Positions 46,146 through 55,278 of a stretch of 64,000 bases of DNA are shown here, piece after piece. A program made the translations under genes and the position numbers. The DNA is from Providencia stuartii (lineage in GTDB: Bacteria; Pseudomonadota; Gammaproteobacteria; Enterobacterales; Enterobacteriaceae), in the NCBI RefSeq assembly GCF_029277985.1, contig NZ_CP119546.1, positions 1,364,001 through 1,428,000 of the forward strand, written 5' to 3'. The notes under the pieces are model-generated. The model searched no databases and had not been told where the DNA came from. It worked only from the letters and a program-made list of their open reading frames with translations. Position 1 is the stretch's first letter; the number at the start of each line of letters is the position of its first letter.

Positions 46146-48050
46146 ATGGATAAGCAGAAGAAGTTAGATGTTATCTGCATGGGGCGTATCGCCGTTGACC
46201 TTTACGGACAGCAAATCGGTGCGCGCTTAGAGGATATGAGTAGCTTTGCTAAGTATCTCGGAGGATCTTCTGGGAACGTTGCGTATGGTACGGCAATACA
46301 AGGTTTGAAATCATCGATGCTAGCCCGTGTTGGGGATGAGCACATGGGACGCTTCATTCGCGAAGAGTTACAACGTGTAGGCTGTGATACCAGCCACCTG
46401 ATCACCGATAAAGATAGGCTAACAGGATTAGTGATCTTAGGGATTAAAGATGAAGATACTTTCCCTCTGATTTTTTACCGCGAAAACTGTGCCGACATGG
46501 CGATTACGCCAGATGACTTTAGTGAAGAGTATATTGCTTCAGCACGTTGCCTTGCTATCACAGGGACTCACTTATCCCATCCTAAAACCCGTGCAGCGGT
46601 CCTTAAAGCATTAGACTATGCAAAACGCAATGGCGTGAAAACCGCAATCGATATTGATTATCGCCCTGTACTTTGGGGATTGACTTCACTGGGTGACGGA
46701 GAGACACGTTTTATTGAGTCAGACAAAGTGACCGAGCAGCTGCAAGAAGTATTGTCGCTATTTGACTTGATTGTTGGCACCGAGGAAGAGTTTCACATTG
46801 CAGGCGGCTCGACCGATACCATCCAAGCATTAAAAAATATCCGAAAACTAACCAAGGCGGAATTAGTCTGTAAGCGTGGCGCATTGGGATGCTCAGTATT
46901 TACCGATGTGATCCCAGAAACCTTGGATGAAGGAATTACTGTAAAAGGTGTACGCGTTGAAGTCCTGAATGTATTAGGGGCTGGTGATGCCTTTATGTCG
47001 GGGTTATTGCGTGGTTATCTCAATGGTGAAGGTTGGGAAAAAGCCTGTACTTATGCGAATGCTTGTGGGGCGTTAGTCGTTTCTCGCCATGGTTGTGCAC
47101 CAGCGATGCCAAGCAAAATTGAATTAGATAACTATCTTGAACGAGCCGCTGCTGTACCTCGACCAGACTTGGATCCGATGCTTAATCATTTACATCGTGT
47201 GACAACGCGAGCCACATACTGGGAAGAATTGTGCGTAATGGCTTTTGATCATCGCATTCAATTTGTCGATATGGCGCGTGCTGCTGGTGCTGATATTTCA
47301 TGTATTCCATACCTGAAAAAATTGATTTTCCGTGCAAGCTGTGAAGTGGCGGAAGAGGCTAACTTGCAAGGCAAAGCAGGACTACTGTGTGACAGTACTT
47401 TTGGCCAAGATGTGCTGAATGATGTGACTGGTCGCGGTTGGTGGATAGGGCGTCCTATTGAACTACCCGCGTCAAGACCACTATGTTTAGAGCACGGTAA
47501 TATTGGCTCACAGCTAGTTAGTTGGCCAAAAGAGCATATCGTGAAATGTTTAGTTTTCTTCCACCCAGAAGATAATCATCCATTACGCCTTGAGCAGGAA
47601 AAAACCGTTCAAGAGGTCTATAGCGCTTGCTGTCAATCAGGTCATGAATTACTACTTGAAGTCATTCTACCAGCCGATATGGAACGTAATGACGAACTTT
47701 ATCTTAGAGCAATCAAACGCTTCTATAACTTAGGTATTAAACCTGACTGGTGGAAATTACCGCCATTGAAAGCTGAAAATTGGGATGAAGTGGATGCATT
47801 GATCCAAGAACGTGATCCGTATTGCCGTGGTGTTGTGCTATTGGGGCTAGATGCACCACAAGCTGAATTAGAAGCCGGCTTCAATGCTGCTGCGGGCAAA
47901 TCGGTTGTAAAAGGGTTCGCAGTGGGTCGCACATTATTTGCTAAACCTTCTCTCGCATGGATGAAAGGTGAAATGGACGATGATGCGCTAGTACAGACGA
48001 TTAAATCAAATTACCACAACCTGATCGCCCTATGGCGTCAGCGTAAATAA
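46146..48050 (+). CDS. iolC: IolC, 5-dehydro-2-deoxygluconokinase fused to a DUF2090 aldolase-like domain
   Basis: The 634-residue protein joins a PfkB-family kinase (about 1-325) to a DUF2090 domain (about 330-634). Kinase motifs: YLGGSSGNVAYG near 38 and VLGAGDAFMSG near 281, holding the catalytic aspartate. The kinase phosphorylates 5-dehydro-2-deoxygluconate. The DUF2090 part is annotated in databases as 5-dehydro-2-deoxyphosphogluconate aldolase, which would explain the lack of a separate iolJ in this locus. The start follows AAGGGG. Confidence 0.92.
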   Translation: MDKQKKLDVICMGRIAVDLYGQQIGARLEDMSSFAKYLGGSSGNVAYGTAIQGLKSSMLARVGDEHMGRFIREELQRVGCDTSHLITDKDRLTGLVILGIKDEDTFPLIFYRENCADMAITPDDFSEEYIASARCLAITGTHLSHPKTRAAVLKALDYAKRNGVKTAIDIDYRPVLWGLTSLGDGETRFIESDKVTEQLQEVLSLFDLIVGTEEEFHIAGGSTDTIQALKNIRKLTKAELVCKRGALGCSVFTDVIPETLDEGITVKGVRVEVLNVLGAGDAFMSGLLRGYLNGEGWEKACTYANACGALVVSRHGCAPAMPSKIELDNYLERAAAVPRPDLDPMLNHLHRVTTRATYWEELCVMAFDHRIQFVDMARAAGADISCIPYLKKLIFRASCEVAEEANLQGKAGLLCDSTFGQDVLNDVTGRGWWIGRPIELPASRPLCLEHGNIGSQLVSWPKEHIVKCLVFFHPEDNHPLRLEQEKTVQEVYSACCQSGHELLLEVILPADMERNDELYLRAIKRFYNLGIKPDWWKLPPLKAENWDEVDALIQERDPYCRGVVLLGLDAPQAELEAGFNAAAGKSVVKGFAVGRTLFAKPSLAWMKGEMDDDALVQTIKSNYHNLIALWRQRK

Positions 48051-48082
48051 TTTTACTTTTACCTATACACAGGAGCTTCATC

Positions 48083-48976
48083 ATGGCAATCCAACTCGGA
48101 ATTAACCCTTTGACATGGACCAATGATGATTTACCAACATTGGGCGCAGAAACGCCACTGGAAACATGTTTAACTGAAGGCCGTCAGGCAGGGTTTGCAG
48201 GTTTTGAATTGGGTAATAAATTTCCGCGTAAGGCTGAAATTCTGGGCCCAATTTTAGAAAAACATGACCTTAAATTGGTTTCAGGCTGGTATTCAGGTGA
48301 ATTACTGACTCGCAGCGTGGAAGAAGAAATTGAAGCAGTACAAGGGCACTTAGCACTACTCCGTGATTTGGGGGCTAAAGTGATGGTCTTCGCAGAAGTG
48401 ACTCATTGCATACACGGCGACCAAGACAAACCGGTACATATGCGCCCTTTATTCCCTGCGGACAAGTGGGAAGAATACGGTAAAAAATTGACTGAATTTG
48501 CAAAATATACCCTATCACAAGGGGTACAAATTGCTTACCACCATCACATGGGGACAGTGATTGAGTCAGCAGAAGATGTTGATAATCTAATGAAACACAC
48601 CGGTGATGAAGTGGGATTACTGCTTGATACTGGACACTTAACTTTCGCTGGCGCTGATCCCGTTGAAGTTGCTAAGCGTTGGGCTAAGCGTATCAATCAC
48701 GTTCACTGCAAAGACGTTCGTCCAGATGTACTTAAAGATGTGAAAAATCGTAAAACCAGTTTCTTGAATGCGGTATTAGCGGGTGTCTTTACTGTACCAG
48801 GAGATGGTTGCGTTGATTATCCAGCAGTATTTAAAGTATTGAAAAATAGTCAATATGAAAATGGTTGGTTAGTGGTTGAAGCGGAACAAGACCCAGCTAT
48901 TGCTCATCCACTAACATATGCAACAATGGGTTATAACAACCTGCATAAATTTGCTAAAGATGCAGGACTGATCTAA
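48083..48976 (+). CDS. iolE: IolE, myo-inosose-2 dehydratase
   Basis: The 297-residue TIM-barrel protein of the xylose-isomerase-like superfamily dehydrates 2-keto-myo-inositol, using a metal ion. It starts MAIQLGINPLTWTNDD, the standard IolE opening. Metal-site residues lie in AYHHHMGTVIES, LLDTGHLTFAG and HVHCKDVR. It lies 32 bases after iolC with an AGGAG ribosome site. Length and motifs are complete. Confidence 0.93.
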   Translation: MAIQLGINPLTWTNDDLPTLGAETPLETCLTEGRQAGFAGFELGNKFPRKAEILGPILEKHDLKLVSGWYSGELLTRSVEEEIEAVQGHLALLRDLGAKVMVFAEVTHCIHGDQDKPVHMRPLFPADKWEEYGKKLTEFAKYTLSQGVQIAYHHHMGTVIESAEDVDNLMKHTGDEVGLLLDTGHLTFAGADPVEVAKRWAKRINHVHCKDVRPDVLKDVKNRKTSFLNAVLAGVFTVPGDGCVDYPAVFKVLKNSQYENGWLVVEAEQDPAIAHPLTYATMGYNNLHKFAKDAGLI

Positions 48977-48990
48977 CGAATCATCATAGT

Positions 48991-49079
48991 GAAGCTCAAT
49001 GACTTGAGTTACAGGTTATTGAAGAGTGAAGTTATCCCGATGAATCGATAATTTTCGAGGATTCGGGTAACTGAGCTTC
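48991..49079 (+). other. Long inverted-repeat structure between iolE and iolB
   Basis: GAAGCTCA (48991) pairs with TGAGCTTC (49079), enclosing a second stem in which GTTA and CCCGA (49031-49040) pair with TCGGG and TAAC (49063-49071) with one bulged base. The structure fills nearly the whole 142-base intergenic gap inside an otherwise compact operon. No T-run follows. It could protect or process the transcript, or set a different iolB level. Confidence 0.5.
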
Positions 49080-49118
49080 CACAGCTTAAAGTTTGTTTTA
49101 GAGGCCGAGGTAAGCGAT

Positions 49119-49958
49119 ATGTCAAAATTATTATCAAAGTATCATTCTCCAGATGAAAACAAGCGTACTCAGCATATTACGCCTGAATCCGCTAACTGGG
49201 GATATGTGCACTTTGATGTGTATGAACTCAAACAAGGTGAATCTATTTCCTTGCCGGCATCTGAGAATGAAGTTTGTCTAGTGTTGGTTGCGGGTAAAGC
49301 AACGGTGAAAACACCAAAGCAGACATTCGAAAATATTGGCGACCGTATGGATCCTTTTGAGCGCAAAAAACCGTATGCGGTTTATGTGACAGCACAAGAG
49401 TCGGTTGAAGTAACCGCAGAAACGGCGCTAGAGCTAGCAGTATGCCAAGCTAAAGGGAAAGGAACTTATCCTACACGTTTGATTGGGCCTGATGACATTG
49501 GTGCAGAGCAACGTGGCCATGGCAATAACAAACGTTATGTTCATAACATCCTACCTGATAATAAATCTGCTGATAGCTTACTGGTGGTTGAAGTCTTTAC
49601 CGATGAGGGATGTACAAGTTCGTATCCAAGTCATAAACATGATACCGATAATGAGCCAGCAGAAACGTATCTAGAAGAAACCTATTACCATCGTTTGAAT
49701 CCGCCACAAGGGTTCTGTATGCAGCGAGTTTACACTGATGATCGTGAGTTAGATGAGTGTATGGCTGTTTACAACAAAGATGTCGTCATGGTGCCGAAAG
49801 GATATCACCCAATGGCCACAATGGCAGGTTACGACAACTATTATCTTAACGTTATGGCTGGTCCGACACGTAAATGGTTATTTACATGGGAAAAAGACCA
49901 TAGCTGGGTTAATAGTGAAGAGTATGCTGCTAAACATCGTGATAAAAAGTCGTCGTGA
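49119..49958 (+). CDS. iolB: IolB, 5-deoxy-glucuronate isomerase
   Basis: The 279-residue bicupin-fold protein isomerises 5-deoxy-glucuronate to 5-dehydro-2-deoxygluconate. Family blocks visible: SYPSHKHDTDNEPAETYLEETYYHRLNPPQGF with metal-binding histidines and glutamate, and VPKGYHPMATMAGYDNYYLNVMAGP near the end. It is the last gene of the iol operon and is followed by a terminator at 50114. Confidence 0.94.
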   Translation: MSKLLSKYHSPDENKRTQHITPESANWGYVHFDVYELKQGESISLPASENEVCLVLVAGKATVKTPKQTFENIGDRMDPFERKKPYAVYVTAQESVEVTAETALELAVCQAKGKGTYPTRLIGPDDIGAEQRGHGNNKRYVHNILPDNKSADSLLVVEVFTDEGCTSSYPSHKHDTDNEPAETYLEETYYHRLNPPQGFCMQRVYTDDRELDECMAVYNKDVVMVPKGYHPMATMAGYDNYYLNVMAGPTRKWLFTWEKDHSWVNSEEYAAKHRDKKSS

Positions 49959-50113
49959 AAACTCAGAGAGTTTAGCTTGTTTTGTTAATAGCCTCTCACA
50001 GGCACGGTATACCGTATATGTGGTCTACGAATTAGCGCGCTTTGATCGGTTATTTAGAGACAATGTGAATTTTTAGAGTATGTACCAAAACCAAAATCTG
50101 TTATCTACTATTT

Positions 50114-50141
50114 GCCGGTAATTTATTACCGGCTTTTTTAT
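50114..50141 (+). terminator. Terminator after iolB
   Basis: GCCGGTAA and TTACCGGC form a perfect 8-bp stem with a four-base loop, followed by six T. It lies 155 bases after the iolB stop; the stretch between holds no gene I can support. Confidence 0.9.
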
Positions 50142-50307
50142 TTATTACCATATTAATAAATGATTTTTTCTTATTGAATCAGTTATAAAGCATGTCAATG
50201 GTTGAATCTGAACTGTAATGTCAATCACATTATTAATATATTAATCTGTTCGAATGTTTCCGTTGTGTTAATTTTGTGTAAACAAAAACACAATGAGTGA
50301 GGTGTGA

Positions 50308-51420
50308 ATGAAGCGCAAAACAGGTTTTTTCTTTGATGAGCATTGTTTTTGGCATAGTACTGGTTTGCATGCAACCACATTGCCTGTTGGTGGTTGGGTT
50401 CAGCCTCCGTCAGGCGCTTCTCATGCTGAATCACCAGAAACCAAAAGGCGTCTAAAAAGCTTGATGGATGTCTCAGGGCTAAGCCGCTCTCTTATTTTGT
50501 CTTCTGCGGAGCCAGCGAGCGAAGAGACCCTACTCAAAATCCATCCTCAAGAATATTTAACGCGTTTCAAACAGGTGAGTGATAACGGCGGTGGCTTATT
50601 GGGTAAAGAGGCTCCATTAGGTCCAGGAAGCTATGAAATCGCTAAACTGTCAGTGGGGTTAGCCTGTGCAGCCGTTGAAGCTGTACTGAAAGGTGAGTTG
50701 GATAATGCTTATAGCCTTTCTCGTCCACCGGGGCATCATTGTCTACCTGATGAATCAATGGGCTTCTGTTTTCTTGCCAATATTCCCTTGGCAATTGAAT
50801 ATGCAAAAGAGCGTTTTAACATAGAACGCGTTGCTGTGATTGATTGGGATGTTCACCATGGTAATGGGACCCAGCATATTTTTTGGGATCGCGCCGATGT
50901 ATTAGCGATTTCGCTACATCAAGATGGATGTTTCCCTCCGGGGTATAGCGGTGAAGATGATATTGGGGTCGGTGAAGGCGAAGGATTCAATTTGAATATC
51001 CCATTGTTAGCGGGGGCAGGCCACAATAGCTATATTTATGCAATGAAGCAGATCGTTATACCTGCTTTAGAACGCTTTAAGCCTGAACTGATCATTGTTG
51101 CCAGTGGTTATGATGCCAATGCAATGGACCCGTTAGCAAGAATGCAACTTCATAGTGAAAGCTTTCGAGAAATGACACAGCTTGTGATGGATGCCGCGGA
51201 TAGGCTGTGTGATGGAAAATTGGTTATTGTTCATGAAGGCGGTTATTCAGAAGCTTACGTACCATTTTGTGGCTTAGCTGTCATAGAAGAGATGAGTGGC
51301 GTCCGTACTGAGGTGATTGACCCGCTATTAGATTTTATTGGTCTTCAGCAGCCAAGGGATGAATTTGAACGCTTTCAACAGCAACAATTAGATAAACTAA
51401 AAGAAAAATTTGGTTTGTAA
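50308..51420 (+). CDS. Class II histone-deacetylase-family (acetyl-amine) deacetylase
   Basis: The 370-residue protein belongs to the arginase-fold HDAC/acetylpolyamine amidohydrolase family. Zinc and catalytic residues are in LSRPPGHHCLPDESMGFC (tandem His), VIDWDVHHGNGTQ (Asp and His ligands) and ASGYDANAMDPL (Asp ligand). A conserved VHEGGYSEAYVPF block with the transition-state-type Tyr is near the C-terminus. The start follows GTGAGG. Bacterial relatives deacetylate polyamines or other small acetyl-amines; the substrate here is unknown. It is not obviously part of the iol operon because a terminator lies between. Confidence 0.87.
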   Translation: MKRKTGFFFDEHCFWHSTGLHATTLPVGGWVQPPSGASHAESPETKRRLKSLMDVSGLSRSLILSSAEPASEETLLKIHPQEYLTRFKQVSDNGGGLLGKEAPLGPGSYEIAKLSVGLACAAVEAVLKGELDNAYSLSRPPGHHCLPDESMGFCFLANIPLAIEYAKERFNIERVAVIDWDVHHGNGTQHIFWDRADVLAISLHQDGCFPPGYSGEDDIGVGEGEGFNLNIPLLAGAGHNSYIYAMKQIVIPALERFKPELIIVASGYDANAMDPLARMQLHSESFREMTQLVMDAADRLCDGKLVIVHEGGYSEAYVPFCGLAVIEEMSGVRTEVIDPLLDFIGLQQPRDEFERFQQQQLDKLKEKFGL

Positions 51421-51429
51421 TCTTATTCG

Positions 51430-51470
51430 ATAGGGGCTGTTTGCTAATGTGATGCAAAGCCCCTATTTAT
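51430..51470. terminator. Bidirectional hairpin between convergent genes
   Basis: ATAGGGGCT (51430-51438) pairs with AGCCCCTAT (51458-51466), extended inward by TTTGC/GCAAA. It lies between the deacetylase gene and the convergent NAD(P)-binding protein gene. Confidence 0.75.
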
Positions 51471-52111
51471 TAATAAGCGACGGTAAATTGTTTATGAATA
51501 AACTGTGGCTTTTCTGCTTCATCAAGAATAGCCACAGCCAGATCTTCAACGGAAATTTTGGCTGGAACATGACCATTCATGAGCAACTGGTTACCTGCAA
51601 GCCTAAATGTTTGAGTACGCTCTCCTGATTCTAATATGGCCGCGGGAGACACAAAGGTCCAATCCAGTTCCTGCGTATTCTGTAGTACCTGCTTAAATTC
51701 TCTTACAGCCTGCGCACCAGGTTTAATTTCCTCAGGAAAATCGGGAGAATCAATCAATTCTATACCGGGGGCTATCTCTAAACTGCCGGCACCGCCAACA
51801 ACAATTAATCGCTTGACACCGGATAGCTTGACCGCTTGTAAAATAGCTTGATTACCTATCACGGTATCTTGGTATAGATTAGGATTTTGCCAGCCACCAT
51901 TAAAAGCACTGATCACAATATCTTGTCCTTTCAGTCGGGCTGTTAGCCATGAAATATCAGTAATGTCACCTGAAGAGGTTATCAAATGGGCATGTTGTGG
52001 AAGTCTATTACTGTGACGTGAAATGGCAGTCACTTGGTGTTGGCGTAGCAGTGCTTCTTCAACCAATGGCTTACCAACAAAACCTGTTGCTCCAATAATT
52101 GATATTTTCAT
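51470..52111 (-). CDS. NAD(P)-binding Rossmann protein (NmrA/YwnB-like)
   Basis: The 213-residue protein begins MKISIIGATGFVGKPLVEEAL, a GxxGxxG dinucleotide motif, and continues with SGDITDISWLTARLKGQDIVISAF, the pattern of atypical short-chain dehydrogenases that lack the Tyr-Lys catalytic pair. Such proteins act as NAD(P)-dependent epimerases or redox sensors. It stands alone, convergent with the deacetylase gene. The exact function is not predictable. Confidence 0.8.
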   Translation of the reverse strand: MKISIIGATGFVGKPLVEEALLRQHQVTAISRHSNRLPQHAHLITSSGDITDISWLTARLKGQDIVISAFNGGWQNPNLYQDTVIGNQAILQAVKLSGVKRLIVVGGAGSLEIAPGIELIDSPDFPEEIKPGAQAVREFKQVLQNTQELDWTFVSPAAILESGERTQTFRLAGNQLLMNGHVPAKISVEDLAVAILDEAEKPQFIHKQFTVAY

Positions 52112-52304
52112 CTTTTGCCCCGCAATTGATTGACAATATGAGTTATAGTCATTTTATAACCATAATTGATACAGATTTTCTACGTAGCTTTCTTTGAGTA
52201 TATCTCATTCTGTATGACTATAGTGGTATTCCCTTATCAATTTACTGAACATTACGAGCCGCTTTGCATCTCATTGCGTTGCAATCGGACCGCCTTGCAA
52301 CGCA

Positions 52305-53273
52305 TTATTTGGCATCTCGAAATAGTTTTAAGACGATACTCGTGATAATGGCGATGGCACCACCTAGCGCGGTTTCTAATACTCTATCAAAGAGCAGCAC
52401 GTATGCAGGATGCCGCCAATAGATGACTTGTTCGAGAACCGAAAGAATTAAACTGGTTACAATAAAAGTCATAAAAGTATAGCCGTGATGGAAGCTCATC
52501 GGCATTAGAAATGCAAAAACAACGATGGAAATTAGGCCGATATAGGGCATTAGCGGTGTATTGAATAAAAAATAAAGTAAAATAACTGAAAGTAAACTTC
52601 CCGCTACACGCTGAAGTGTTATATGAATAATACTTTGTGATTTTGGATGTAAAACAAATACAAAGGTGAGTAACGTCCAATAGAAATGGCCCAGATCTAA
52701 CATTCGTGGTATGGCTAACGAAAGCAATAAACCTATCGCGTAAGTCATTGATCTAGGAATGATATACTTACGTAGTGTGAATAGGTTTTGTTCAACAAGG
52801 CTGCCCGTTAGGATAGTGTGACGATGCATCTTTTGGCTTAAGAGATAACAAGTCATTAGAGTGACGCTACTACCGATTAAAAAACCAAGCGCAAGGCTTT
52901 TTGAAATATCAGGTAAAATAGTGCCGATGGTTGACATGATAATCATAAATTTCATGGTCAAATCCATCACAGGATCCGTGCCATACAACTGGTAATAAAT
53001 AAATGAAAAAATGGCGAGATAAATATAAAAACCTGTGCCTAACCGTAATGTATCCCCGATAAAAATCGCAGCCATGATCATGGCAAGCCAAAAAGCGGTA
53101 TAGAAATAGTTCTTGTACTCTTTCGCGGCATTAAAAAGGTTAAATGCATATAAGGTTGAGAAAGCGGCCCACATAGAAGCTTGCACATCCATAATAGCAA
53201 AAGCGACTGCTGCACTTAATAGCATACAGCCACTAAACATGAGACCGTCATGAATCGCTGGTATTTTTCTCAT
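52305..53273 (-). CDS. FUSC-family-like inner-membrane protein
   Basis: The 322-residue protein is almost entirely hydrophobic, with about ten membrane segments in two clusters separated by a short charged region (about 145-175). The second half (FYWTLLTFVFVLHPKSQSIIHITLQRVAGSL) carries the fusaric-acid-resistance (FUSC) motif of aromatic-acid efflux proteins. It is about half the length of AaeB-type exporters and lacks their cytoplasmic domain. It is leftward and single. An exporter role is inferred only. Confidence 0.75.
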   Translation of the reverse strand: MRKIPAIHDGLMFSGCMLLSAAVAFAIMDVQASMWAAFSTLYAFNLFNAAKEYKNYFYTAFWLAMIMAAIFIGDTLRLGTGFYIYLAIFSFIYYQLYGTDPVMDLTMKFMIIMSTIGTILPDISKSLALGFLIGSSVTLMTCYLLSQKMHRHTILTGSLVEQNLFTLRKYIIPRSMTYAIGLLLSLAIPRMLDLGHFYWTLLTFVFVLHPKSQSIIHITLQRVAGSLLSVILLYFLFNTPLMPYIGLISIVVFAFLMPMSFHHGYTFMTFIVTSLILSVLEQVIYWRHPAYVLLFDRVLETALGGAIAIITSIVLKLFRDAK

Positions 53274-53489
53274 AAAAAGATGCTCACAATTTGCAGTGTA
53301 AGTTATTATTTATTAAGGTAATTTATACTAACACAGATCTTAGTTAAACGCTGTCTATCAATCAATCCATTTGAATTCACAGACAAAAGGCAAACTTCAG
53401 CCAAAATAAAGCTAACGGTATTTTTTGCATGCTAAAAAATGCATAATAACGGCAGAGCATGTCGTTATTATGAAAATAAGGAATAAGTG

Positions 53490-54107
53490 ATGCAAGTGAA
53501 TCCCCATGATTTTGTCTGGATCAGTAGCCTTGATGATTTGCCGAAGGAATCACTGCCTGAATGGGTTATTTCTCAATGGAATAAGCAACTACCATTGGTT
53601 GTGCGTAGAGAGGCAACGGCTCAAGAAAAACTTTCAGTGGGAATTCGAGGAATAAAGCCGGGTCAGCGCTTTATCACGCAAATTGATAAGTCAGCTATTA
53701 CTCACATTATGAATGTAGAATCATTAGTTGCGAATTCCCGTGAATTGCAACGTTCTATGTTTATCGCATTACCGCCTGTACAAGTACTGTTATTACTTTC
53801 ACAGCATAATTGGCCGTGGGCGTGGGCTGTGACCGGAAGCTGTGCTTATACATTAGTGACTGACATTCAAAGCATGCTTGCCGATTGTGATCTTGACGTA
53901 TTAATCCGTTGTCCTACACGCCATAAAAAAGAAGATTTTGCTGAGTTCGCGATTAAAGCGAATACACCTTTATGTCGGATTGATATTCATATTGAAACGC
54001 CAAAAGGTGGCTTCTCATTAGCGGAATGGTTTAAAAATGAACAGGTGACACTCCATACACCGCGAGGAGCAGTCATAACGGCGGACCCATGGGATGATAA
54101 TTTGTAA
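53490..54107 (+). CDS. MdcG-like phosphoribosyl-dephospho-CoA transferase (orphan)
   Basis: The 205-residue protein starts at an ATG eight bases after AAGGA; the GTG just before it is less likely. It follows the pattern of MdcG, which attaches the prosthetic group to the malonate decarboxylase acyl carrier protein: N-terminal HDFVWIS, LPLVVRR, and the nucleotidyltransferase motif VTGSCAYTLVTD then DCDLDVLIRCP. The C-terminus is typical too (TPRGAVITADPWD). No mdc structural genes lie in this window, so its partner, if any, is encoded elsewhere. Confidence 0.75.
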   Translation: MQVNPHDFVWISSLDDLPKESLPEWVISQWNKQLPLVVRREATAQEKLSVGIRGIKPGQRFITQIDKSAITHIMNVESLVANSRELQRSMFIALPPVQVLLLLSQHNWPWAWAVTGSCAYTLVTDIQSMLADCDLDVLIRCPTRHKKEDFAEFAIKANTPLCRIDIHIETPKGGFSLAEWFKNEQVTLHTPRGAVITADPWDDNL

Positions 54108-54213
54108 TTGATGGCATAACAGACTGATTATGCTTGTTATTTGTTCGTGTTGCGCAAAAATTAATTTTGATGTTCGTACAGATGATTTTTTTCTAATCGA
54201 TAGAAAGTCGTGA

Positions 54214-54236
54214 GTTGGGCTGTTTTCAGCCCAAAC
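54214..54236. terminator. Hairpin between the MdcG-like and GST genes
   Basis: TTGGGCTG and CAGCCCAA make a perfect 8-bp stem with a TTTT loop between two convergent genes. It lacks a clear T-run on either side. Confidence 0.5.
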
Positions 54237-54243
54237 GCACGTA

Positions 54244-54882
54244 TCATAGATGTTCTACAAAAGGTTCAGCTAATCCCGCTTGAAGCCACTCTTGCATCGC
54301 CGATAATGCGACCATACGGTCAACCCATTGCTGAGCAGCATTGCTGATCGGTAATTGATAACTGCGAATTCTAAACGCAACGGGGGCATAAAAGGCATCT
54401 ACGGCAGTAAATTGATCTCCGGCTAGCCACGGCCCACCAAAGGTTGTGAGGCCTTCTTGCCATAATTGTTGGAGACGCTTTAGATCTGTTTGTAGTTCTC
54501 GGGAAATTTTTTCTAATGGGGCATGATGAGAGAGATTCATTGCGCATTCTTTACGAAGGGTGGTAAATCCAGAATGCATTTCCGCACTCGCACTGCGCGC
54601 CCATGCCCGCGCGTGTTTATCTTTAGGCCATACTTGTGGATACGCTTCATACACATATTCGCAAATCGCTAGGGAATCCCAAACTGTTTGTTTTCCATCA
54701 ATAAGGCAGGGGACGAGGCCTGAGGGAGAGAATGCTTTAAATTTGTCATAGCTATTGTGACCGCTTCCAATGTCAAAATAGCAAAGGTTTTCTTCGAAAG
54801 GGATACCTAAAGTTTTGAGTAATACCCAGGGTCGGAGTGACCACGAAGAATAATTTTTATTAGCAATCCAAAGTTTATACAT
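54244..54882 (-). CDS. Glutathione S-transferase family protein
   Basis: The 212-residue protein has an N-terminal thioredoxin-like domain (about 1-78) with NKNYSSWSLRPWVLLKTLGIPFEE, where the second Ser of YSSWS is the probable glutathione-activating residue as in zeta/YfcF-type GSTs. It also has the conserved GLVPCLIDG (cis-proline) and DSLAICEYV blocks. A helical C-terminal domain with GDQFTAVDAFYAPV follows. It stands alone; the substrate is unknown. Confidence 0.85.
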   Translation of the reverse strand: MYKLWIANKNYSSWSLRPWVLLKTLGIPFEENLCYFDIGSGHNSYDKFKAFSPSGLVPCLIDGKQTVWDSLAICEYVYEAYPQVWPKDKHARAWARSASAEMHSGFTTLRKECAMNLSHHAPLEKISRELQTDLKRLQQLWQEGLTTFGGPWLAGDQFTAVDAFYAPVAFRIRSYQLPISNAAQQWVDRMVALSAMQEWLQAGLAEPFVEHL

Positions 54883-55278
54883 AATATACCTACCGGATGA
54901 TCAGCGAAGAGTCATAGAAATTAAGAAGGCTCCTAAAATTAGCATGTTAAAAAATTTAAAGAAAGATAAATACAGTAGTCTTATATATTAAAAGTATATG
55001 CTATGAATTAAAATTATAATAAAAAAGTCACCTTAGATACGAGTAATTAAATAAATGGTTTCTATTATTTACATAAACTGAAGTTAATTTTATTTACATT
55101 AATTATTTAGGCTAGACAAAAAATGTTTTTTTAGAAAACAATGATTATGTTGATAGTATTTGAATATCTTCAACAAAATATTTGTTTAAGTTAGGGATAG
55201 GAATAATTTTTAAATCCCCTTATGATTACAGTAGGTTATTAAAAAGTGATCGCCTTTTAATTTGTAGGGTTATTAATT
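54883..55278. other. Gene-free AT-rich stretch
   Basis: About 400 bases with no supported gene, very AT-rich. It should contain the promoters of the leftward GST gene and the rightward cytochrome b561 gene. I see no convincing operator. Confidence 0.5.

Noticed and set aside
49959..50113. Possible short gene after iolB
   Set aside because: A frame continues out of the iolB region, but it is an out-of-frame shadow with no start of its own.
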